Assembly: GCA_025774865.1 (NCBI GenBank) | Contig: JALGZO010000528.1 | Span: 1-6,486, forward strand | DNA from: a bacterium | Lineage (GTDB): Bacteria; ARS69 | DNA: 6,486 nt | Direction: 5' to 3' | In this document: in pieces, positions 1 to 5,465 of the stretch | How the letters are laid out: every line of letters begins with the position of its first letter | Numbering within the stretch: position 1 is the first letter of the stretch | Translations under genes and position numbers: made by a program | The notes under the pieces: model-generated | Databases searched by the model: none | What the model saw: the letters and a program-made list of their open reading frames with translations, nothing else | What the model was told of the DNA's origin: nothing

Positions 1-1
1 G

Positions 2-1630
2 AAGGCCGTACCGTACGACGCGGCGGTCGCGCTCACACGCTCCTTGCCGCCCCGGACCTTGCTCGGTCTCCTGGATCCGTTTCTCTTCGGCTTCCCGGGG
101 ATCGATCGATTCTGGGGCGGCGAAGTCGTCGAGTTCGCGTTCGGCACGTTCTACCCCGGCGGGCTCGCGGTCCTCGCAGCCGCATTCGCGGTGCCCGCCT
201 GCGTTCGCGCGTGGCGTCGCGGTGAGGCGGTACCGGCGTTTCTCTGGGCCGGGGCGCTCGTGGGCGTGTTGCTCGCACTCGGGCGGCACACGCCCGTCTA
301 TCCCTGGCTCCACGAACACGTGGCCGGGTTCGGGCGATCGCGATGGCCCTCGGCGGCGGGGTACCTCATCGCGGTGCACGTTGCGGCGCTCGCCGGTGTC
401 GGGTTCGGCGAGGTTCTCGCGGAGCGCGCGCGCATCCGGCGGGCGAGTTTCGCCGCGCTTGCGATCGGGACTCTCCTGCTCAGTGCGTGGGCCCTCGCGC
501 GCGGCCCCGCCAGCGACGCCTTTCGCGCGCTCCAGCTCGCCGGAGCGCCACCCTACCAGGCGGCACCCTACGAAGCGTTCCGTGACGCCTGGCTCGCGAC
601 GCTGCCCGTCCGCGGAGCCCAGATCGCCGCGGCCGGGGCGCTCGGCCTGATCCTCACGAACGCTCCCCGCCGATTCGCTCTTGTCTGGATCGCGATCCTC
701 GTCCTCGATCTCTTCGTCGCGGCCGGGCGGTTCGAGGCGCCGGCGGCTCGGGGGTTCTATGATCACGCGTCGGAGTCCGTGGTCGCGATCCGGAACGAGC
801 TCGGGGACCGGCGCATGTTCACGCCGCGCACGACCGACCAGCTCGGGAACTTTCTGTACGGAACCAAAGAACTCACACCGTTCGAGTGGGCACGAAACGC
901 CATGCTGTGCAACGCGAACGGGCCGTTCGGAATCAACCAGGCGAACGGCTGCGAACCGCTCGGCCCCCGCCGACACGAAGCCTTCACGCAGGCCTTCGAC
1001 TCGGACGAGACACCCTGGGAGATCAAGGAGCGTCTCTTCGATCTCTGGGACGCCGCCTTGCTCGTCACGAGTTCGGTGAGGCCGCTCGAGGTACCGACCC
1101 TTCGAAACCCCGACCAAGGAATCGAGCTGAGCCGGCACGAGCCGAGGCTCGGCCGGGCCACGCTTCTGAGCGGTTGGAAGACGCATACCGACTCGCGCAC
1201 TCTGCTCGCCGAGTTGCTCTCACCACGCCACGACCCCGGTCGGTTGACGTTGCTCGAGCCCGTCCCCGGCCGGGCGCCGCCCCCGGCCACGGCGCAGGCG
1301 ACCGAGCCGGCCCTCCCTGTCCATTGGGAGGCCGTTCCCAACGGGTTTCGCGCCGCCTGGATGTCGGGTCCGGCCGGCGTGCTACGCGTTCTCCAGAGCT
1401 GGGCGCCGGGCTGGGAGGCCACGGTGAACGGCGAGCGTACCGCGGTTCATCGCGCCGACTTTCTCTTCATGGCGGTGCCCGTCCCTCGCGGTCCGTGCGA
1501 GGTCGAGCTCACGTATCGACCGGCGAGCCTTCGTCGCGGCGTTTGGCTCTCACTTCTGGGACTCGTGGGAATCGGCGGTTGCTTGCTGATCGAACGTCGG
1601 ACAAACTCGCTTCCCTCGAAGCTCGAGTAG
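2..1630 (+). CDS. YfhO-like multi-pass membrane protein (C-terminal part, 5' end outside window)
   Basis: The reading frame is open from the left edge (base 2) to the TAG at 1628-1630, giving 542 visible residues. A TTG at 44 could be read as a start, but the upstream codons continue the same protein-like sequence, so the gene is partial at its 5' end. About six hydrophobic membrane segments lie in the first ~250 residues. A large presumably extracytoplasmic region follows, and one last membrane helix (around GVWLSLLGLVGIGG) sits before a short basic tail. Family-like signatures are the LLGLLDPFLFG segment near the visible start, an N-x-N-G...G-C-E-P-L stretch near residue 300, and the C-terminal module with P469-G470-W471, an NGE turn and a Y-R-P-x-S-x-R-R-G motif just before the last helix. 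This pattern matches the YfhO family, a GT-C-like group; the Bacillus member is linked to lipoteichoic acid glycosylation. Likely role: transfer of sugar from a lipid carrier to an envelope acceptor. The family call is fairly secure; substrate and catalytic residues (probably upstream) are unknown. It is followed after 35 nt by the MOSC gene. Confidence 0.85.
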   Translation, partial: KAVPYDAAVALTRSLPPRTLLGLLDPFLFGFPGIDRFWGGEVVEFAFGTFYPGGLAVLAAAFAVPACVRAWRRGEAVPAFLWAGALVGVLLALGRHTPVYPWLHEHVAGFGRSRWPSAAGYLIAVHVAALAGVGFGEVLAERARIRRASFAALAIGTLLLSAWALARGPASDAFRALQLAGAPPYQAAPYEAFRDAWLATLPVRGAQIAAAGALGLILTNAPRRFALVWIAILVLDLFVAAGRFEAPAARGFYDHASESVVAIRNELGDRRMFTPRTTDQLGNFLYGTKELTPFEWARNAMLCNANGPFGINQANGCEPLGPRRHEAFTQAFDSDETPWEIKERLFDLWDAALLVTSSVRPLEVPTLRNPDQGIELSRHEPRLGRATLLSGWKTHTDSRTLLAELLSPRHDPGRLTLLEPVPGRAPPPATAQATEPALPVHWEAVPNGFRAAWMSGPAGVLRVLQSWAPGWEATVNGERTAVHRADFLFMAVPVPRGPCEVELTYRPASLRRGVWLSLLGLVGIGGCLLIERRTNSLPSKLE

Positions 1631-1652
1631 CGAAAACGACGGCTACAGCGTC

Positions 1653-1657
1653 AGGAG
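1653..1657 (+). promoter_or_regulatory. Shine-Dalgarno of the MOSC gene
   Basis: AGGAG lies 8 nt before the ATG at 1666. It is the only strong ribosome binding site I see in the window. It decides the MOSC start, because the same frame is open far upstream through the YfhO-like gene. It sits inside the 35-nt gap after the TAG at 1628-1630, where I see no terminator hairpin or clear promoter, so the gene is probably cotranscribed with the one before. Confidence 0.75.
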
Positions 1658-1665
1658 AATTACGT

Positions 1666-2133
1666 ATGTGGCAGGGGCGGGTGATCGCGATTCACATCCA
1701 CAAGGAGGAGGGGGCGACCCCGTACGCGATCGACGAAGCGAAACTCGTGGCTGGCAAGGGCATCGAGGGCGACGTGAACTTCCGCGCCGCGGAGAGGGAA
1801 CCGAGCGCGAAGCGCGCCGACGAAGCGGTGACCCTCATCGAGAGCGAGACGATCCAGGCGGTGAAGCGCGACTACGACATCGACCTGACGTCGGCCGAAT
1901 CTCGCCGTAACATCGAGACGGCGGGGGTCCCGCTCAATCACCTCGTCGGGCGCGAGTTTCGAGTGGGGTCCGCAGTGTGTCGAGGCGTGCAGCTCTGCGA
2001 GCCGTGCGGATACCTCGAGAAGATGACGAAGAAGGGCGTTCTCAAGGCCTTGCTCCACCGAGGAGGCCTGCGCGCGCAGATCCTGCAGGACGGCGTCGCG
2101 CGTCCCGGAGACACCGTCGAGCCCCGAAGCTAG
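1666..2133 (+). CDS. Small stand-alone MOSC-domain protein
   Basis: This encodes 155 residues, soluble and without a signal peptide, so it is presumably cytoplasmic. Almost the whole length is one MOSC domain (the fold of molybdenum-cofactor sulfurase C-termini, mARC and YiiM). Visible family features in order are a G-I-E-G-D motif at 32-36, an A-V-T-L-I-E strand at 54-59, R80-R81-N82-I followed by G87 and L90-N91-x-L-V-G95, F-R-V-G at 98-101, the cysteine motif C111-E-P-C114, and R-G-G-L-R-A-x-I-L ending in a G-D turn at 148-149. MOSC proteins bind molybdenum cofactor or a sulfur carrier through a conserved cysteine; C111 or C114 is the candidate here. Small MOSC proteins of this length mostly lack assigned substrates, so none is given. 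ATG 1666 is chosen for its AGGAG site and because the fold begins immediately. The TAG stop lies 6 nt before the next gene and in the same frame. Its role among envelope genes is unexplained. Confidence 0.88.
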   Translation: MWQGRVIAIHIHKEEGATPYAIDEAKLVAGKGIEGDVNFRAAEREPSAKRADEAVTLIESETIQAVKRDYDIDLTSAESRRNIETAGVPLNHLVGREFRVGSAVCRGVQLCEPCGYLEKMTKKGVLKALLHRGGLRAQILQDGVARPGDTVEPRS

Positions 2134-2139
2134 CGGTTC

Positions 2140-3768
2140 GTGAAACGACCACCAGGATCCCGGCGTCGACGACTGGGGTACCTCATCCTGCTCTCCGTCG
2201 GGGTGGGCTGCGGAGACGGCGGCCCGACTTCCGCACCGTCCGGTCTCCTTCTGATCTCCGTGGATACCCTTCGCCCCGATCGTCTCGGCTGCTACGGGCA
2301 TCCGAACGCGCGGACCCCCTTCTGGGATCGACTCGCTCGTCGCGGCACGCAGTTCCGGACGGCGCTCGCCTCGGCGCCCTTCACGGTTCCCTCGCACGCG
2401 ACGATCCTTACCGGCGAGTACCCGTTCCGCCATCGGGTACGCCGCAACGAGACTCAGCGTTTCGACCCGCCCGGCGCGACCCTCGCGGAAGCGCTGGCCG
2501 ACCGGGGCCGGCGCACGGCAGCGTTCGTCGCCTCCGTCGTCCTCGACGAGTCGACCGGGCTCGACCGGGGCTTCGATCACTACGAGTGGCGGACCCGGCC
2601 GGAACAGCTCGAGCGACCCGCCGACGACGTCGTGCGGTCGGCGCTCCGGTGGGTCGAGGCGCTCACGCCACCCGACTCGTGGTTCCTCTTCGTGCACGTG
2701 TACGATCCGCACGATCCCTACGATCCGCCGCGGCCGTGGGACCGCGCGTACCCCGGGGAGGCGTACGACGGTGAGATCGCGTTCACGGATCATGCGCTCG
2801 ACGATCTCCGCCGCGGGTTGGAGGCGGCGGGCCGGATGGAGGGTGCGATGATCGTCGCGGTGGCGGATCACGGCGAGGCGTTCGGCGAGCACGAGGAGAC
2901 CGGACACGGTTTCTTCGTCTACGACACGACGCTCCGCGTGCCACTCGTGCTGACCGGAGGCGCGTTCGACGGTGGAGGTGCCCGAGATGACGTCGCGCGT
3001 ACGATCGACCTCTTTCCGACGATCGCCGAGGCGTTCGGATTCTCCGCAGATTCTCCCGGCCGGTCGCTGCAGCATCCGGACGAGAAAGAGACGGAGTCCT
3101 ACGGCGAGACATTCTATGCCGCGCTCACCTACGATCGGGTCGCGGAGCTGCGCTCGCTGCGGGCCGGGCGATGGAAGTATGTTCACGCTCCGCGCGAGGA
3201 GCTCTACGATGTCGTCGCCGATCCCGGGGAAACGAAGAATCTCGTGGCCGAGGAGCCGGTGAAGGCCGCAGAGGTGCGCGACCGCTTGCTCGCGATGCTG
3301 GACGACGATCTCGCGCGTCCCGCCGGCCTCGCCGGAACCGAGGAAATCGATCCGAAGCGCGTGGAAGAGCTGCGCGCGCTCGGCTACGCCGCCGGGGGCC
3401 GGAGAGCCGCGACGGACCTCCCGCGGCTGCGAGACCCGAAGGATCTCGTAGGGATCCCTGATCTTCTGGATCGGGCGGAGGCGCTCGCCGAAGACGGTCG
3501 GTGGGGCGACGCGCGCCCGCTGGTCGACCGAGTGCTCGTCAAGGATCCGTACAACCCCAAGGCGATACGCTTGCTGGCGCGACGGCACTTCATGCGGGGA
3601 GAAGCCGAAGAAGGATTCTCCGTGTACGAGCACACCCTCGAGCGGTACCCGGAAGCCGCCAAGGTCTGGCGCGGATACGCGTCGGAGCTTCGCCGTCGCG
3701 GCCGCCGCGAGGAGGCCGAGGAAGCCCTGCGGCGAGCCGAGGGCCTCGAGGGCGGAACCCTGCCATGA
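2140..3768 (+). CDS. Exported sulfatase-like hydrolase/transferase with C-terminal TPR region
   Basis: This encodes 542 residues from a GTG start. That is the first possible start after the in-frame MOSC stop, and it gives a proper export signal: basic RRRR at 8-11, a hydrophobic stretch at 12-23, then C24 in a V-G-V-G-C context, a weak lipobox, so it may be lipid-anchored. An alkaline-phosphatase-superfamily (sulfatase fold) domain spans about 35-390. Candidate metal ligands are D42 in S-V-D-T-L-R, D243-H244 in A-D-H-G-E, and H256 in G-H-G. The H-V-Y-D-P-H-D-P-Y stretch at 186-194 is typical of this subfamily. At the nucleophile position the sequence reads F-T82-V-P-S-H, so Thr replaces the Cys or Ser that sulfatases convert to formylglycine. 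The L-R-A-L-G-Y element at 411-416 joins the catalytic domain to about three TPR-like repeats at 445-535. It probably acts outside the cytoplasmic membrane on a sulfate or, more likely, phosphate ester, as hydrolase or transferase. No strong Shine-Dalgarno precedes the GTG, suggesting translational coupling. The stop overlaps the next start as ATGA. Confidence 0.88.
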   Translation: MKRPPGSRRRRLGYLILLSVGVGCGDGGPTSAPSGLLLISVDTLRPDRLGCYGHPNARTPFWDRLARRGTQFRTALASAPFTVPSHATILTGEYPFRHRVRRNETQRFDPPGATLAEALADRGRRTAAFVASVVLDESTGLDRGFDHYEWRTRPEQLERPADDVVRSALRWVEALTPPDSWFLFVHVYDPHDPYDPPRPWDRAYPGEAYDGEIAFTDHALDDLRRGLEAAGRMEGAMIVAVADHGEAFGEHEETGHGFFVYDTTLRVPLVLTGGAFDGGGARDDVARTIDLFPTIAEAFGFSADSPGRSLQHPDEKETESYGETFYAALTYDRVAELRSLRAGRWKYVHAPREELYDVVADPGETKNLVAEEPVKAAEVRDRLLAMLDDDLARPAGLAGTEEIDPKRVEELRALGYAAGGRRAATDLPRLRDPKDLVGIPDLLDRAEALAEDGRWGDARPLVDRVLVKDPYNPKAIRLLARRHFMRGEAEEGFSVYEHTLERYPEAAKVWRGYASELRRRGRREEAEEALRRAEGLEGGTLP

Positions 3769-5465
3769 GCGCGCGGGATCGGCGCGCCTCGCTACTGCGC
3801 GCGGCGCTTCTCTTCGGCCTGACCCTTCCGTTCTTGGTTCCGCTGCTTCGGCCCGGTTGGATCCAGAGTCACGAGGGATACTCGTATCCGATCCGTCTCG
3901 TAGAAGTGATCCGCTGCTGGGACGACGGATTCTGGTCGGCCCGTTGGTTTCCGGACCTCAATCACGGACAGGGGTATCCGTTTCTCTGCTTCTACGCGCC
4001 GGCGGTCTTCTTCCTGTCGGGTGTTTTCCATGCGGCGGGAGCGCCCCTGGACCTGGCGCTCAAGCTGACGGTGGCAATCGGAACGATCGCGGGGACCGCC
4101 GGTGCGTACCGGCTCGCTCGTATCGGGGTGGGCCCCTCGGGTGCGGTGGTCGCCGCCGCCCTCTATACGTACGCGCCGTACCACGTGCGCGAAGTCTTCA
4201 TCCGGGGCGATCTCGCCGAGTACCTCGCGATGGGTTTTCTGCCGTGGAGCTTGTGGTCGGTGGCGCGGCTGACGCGCCGCTGCGGCGCGCGGGACGCTTC
4301 CCTCGTGGCCGCGACGGCGGCGCTGCCGATCCTGTCGCACAACATTCTCGGAATGCTGACGGGGGGAACCCTGGTGCTGGCGACCGCGTTGACCGTGATG
4401 CGATCCGACCGTCGAGTCGCCACCGCAGTGGCGGCCGCCGCCGGGGGAGCCGGCGCGTTGCTCCTCACGGCCTTCTTCTGGGCGCCGGCGCTCCAGGAGA
4501 GAGCGTTCGTGCAGATCGACGTGCTGACGAGCGGTCACTACGTCGTGCAGCAACACTTCGTCTCGGCGCGGGACCTTCTCGGTCGTGGGGAGTTCCCGGG
4601 CGTCGGACAGGGACTGCCGATGACGTTCGAGATCGGCTGGGTCGGGCTGCTCACGCTCCTGGCCGTGCCGTGGGCGTGGCGTTCGTCGGACGGCGGGCGC
4701 CGCCTCGTGATCTCACTCGGCGCCGTTCTCGTCGGTGTCGGGGTCGTCATGGCGACCGTGCTCGGGGATCCCGTCTACCGCGCGGTGGGGCTCTTGCAGT
4801 TCGTGCAGTTTCCCTGGCGATTTCTCTCGGTCGTCGCCCTCGGGATCGCTCTTCTCGGTGGCGTCGGGATCGGGGCGGTCGGGGAACGCTTCGGCCGAGC
4901 CGTTCGACTCGGTGGCGCAGCCACGGTCACGGCGGCCTCCGTCCTCTTCGTGGCGGGCATCCTCGGGCCGAAGGTCAGCCTCCCGCTGCCCCCTTGGTCC
5001 GTCGACCCCGCCGAATACCGGAGGCGGCCCGAGACGACGACGCGCGGCGAGTACCTCCCGATCTGGGTGACCGACACGAGGACGCGCCCGCGGTTCACCG
5101 ACGGCGTCTTCGTGGTCGGCGAGGCGAACGTCCTCTCCGTCGATCGAAGAGTCGGCCGGTGGAAGCTGACGGTGGAGAGCGCCCGCGCCGCGACGGTCGT
5201 TCTCGAGGACCTGTACTACCCCGGCTGGCAGGCGTCGGCCGGCGGCGCGGCGGTCGGGGTCGCACCGCGCGAGGGTACGGGAAACCTGGAGCTCTCGGTC
5301 GAATCGGGTCGGCACGAGATCGAGGTGCGGCTGACGTTGACTCCGTGGCGGCGAGCGTGCGGGGGCGTGTCGCTCGCAATGGTCGTCGTGGGAATCATCG
5401 CGGTCGTCAGCTCCGGGGTGCGGGCTCGTCGCCGCGAGGCCGGCGCCCCTTCCCCCACCGGATGA
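3765..5465 (+). CDS. 6-pyruvoyl-tetrahydropterin synthase-related (PTPS_related) membrane protein, GT-C-like
   Basis: This encodes 566 residues. The ATG at 3765 overlaps the preceding stop (ATGA), with a weak GGCGGA eight nt upstream. The frame is open further upstream, but that part only overlaps the sulfatase-like gene. A basic N-terminus is followed by a first membrane helix (about 10-28). The segment R60-W-F-P-D and G-Q-G-Y-P (68-72), the A-P-Y-H (137-140) and R-G-D-L-A-E (147-152) motifs, S-H-N (191-193) and Q-F-P-W-R-F (348-353) match the family of polytopic proteins named 'PTPS-related'. Despite that name these are not pterin enzymes: they resemble GT-C sugar transferases. About ten membrane helices reach to residue ~400. 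An extracytoplasmic beta-type region with P486-G487-W488 and a final helix (about 533-549) follow. The acidic/basic loop residues near the first long loop are candidate catalytic residues, by inference. Likely role: lipid-linked glycan assembly or export at the cytoplasmic membrane. The last ~18 codons overlap the opposite-strand gene. Confidence 0.85.
   Translation: MSARDRRASLLRAALLFGLTLPFLVPLLRPGWIQSHEGYSYPIRLVEVIRCWDDGFWSARWFPDLNHGQGYPFLCFYAPAVFFLSGVFHAAGAPLDLALKLTVAIGTIAGTAGAYRLARIGVGPSGAVVAAALYTYAPYHVREVFIRGDLAEYLAMGFLPWSLWSVARLTRRCGARDASLVAATAALPILSHNILGMLTGGTLVLATALTVMRSDRRVATAVAAAAGGAGALLLTAFFWAPALQERAFVQIDVLTSGHYVVQQHFVSARDLLGRGEFPGVGQGLPMTFEIGWVGLLTLLAVPWAWRSSDGGRRLVISLGAVLVGVGVVMATVLGDPVYRAVGLLQFVQFPWRFLSVVALGIALLGGVGIGAVGERFGRAVRLGGAATVTAASVLFVAGILGPKVSLPLPPWSVDPAEYRRRPETTTRGEYLPIWVTDTRTRPRFTDGVFVVGEANVLSVDRRVGRWKLTVESARAATVVLEDLYYPGWQASAGGAAVGVAPREGTGNLELSVESGRHEIEVRLTLTPWRRACGGVSLAMVVVGIIAVVSSGVRARRREAGAPSPTG
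5407..5465. other. 59-bp tail-to-tail overlap of convergent coding regions
   Basis: The TGA of the + strand PTPS-related gene is at 5463-5465 and the TGA of the - strand GT39-like gene is at 5407-5409 (read as tca on +). The shared bases encode two low-complexity hydrophilic C-terminal tails, V-R-A-R-R-R-E-A-G on one strand and G-K-G-R-R-P-R-G-D on the other. No room remains for a conventional intergenic terminator between the two units. Confidence 0.8.

Noticed and set aside
886-1665. An N-terminal extension of the MOSC protein, since its frame is open far upstream
   Set aside because: The extension lies in a shadow frame of the YfhO-like gene and is Arg-rich. The MOSC fold begins right at ATG 1666, which has an AGGAG site at the right distance.
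1631-1665. Possible promoter or terminator in the gap before the MOSC gene
   Set aside because: Only 35 nt long. I see a trivial 4-bp pairing and no T-run or convincing -35/-10 pair; only the Shine-Dalgarno is supportable.
2701-2730. Tandem-looking tacgatcc/cacgatcc repeats
   Set aside because: They encode the family-typical H-V-Y-D-P-H-D-P-Y segment of the sulfatase-like enzyme, so protein constraint explains them.
1660-3633. A very long open frame (657 codons) on the - strand antisense to the MOSC and sulfatase-like genes
   Set aside because: The translation is rich in Arg, Glu, Gly and Pro with no recognisable domain. The open length follows from the G/C third-position bias of the genuine + strand genes, both of which show clear family motifs.
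3501-3764. An upstream start for the PTPS-related protein within the sulfatase-like gene
   Set aside because: The extension is Arg/Pro-rich shadow sequence. The ATGA overlap at 3765 followed by a basic N-terminus and membrane helix is a typical coupled start.
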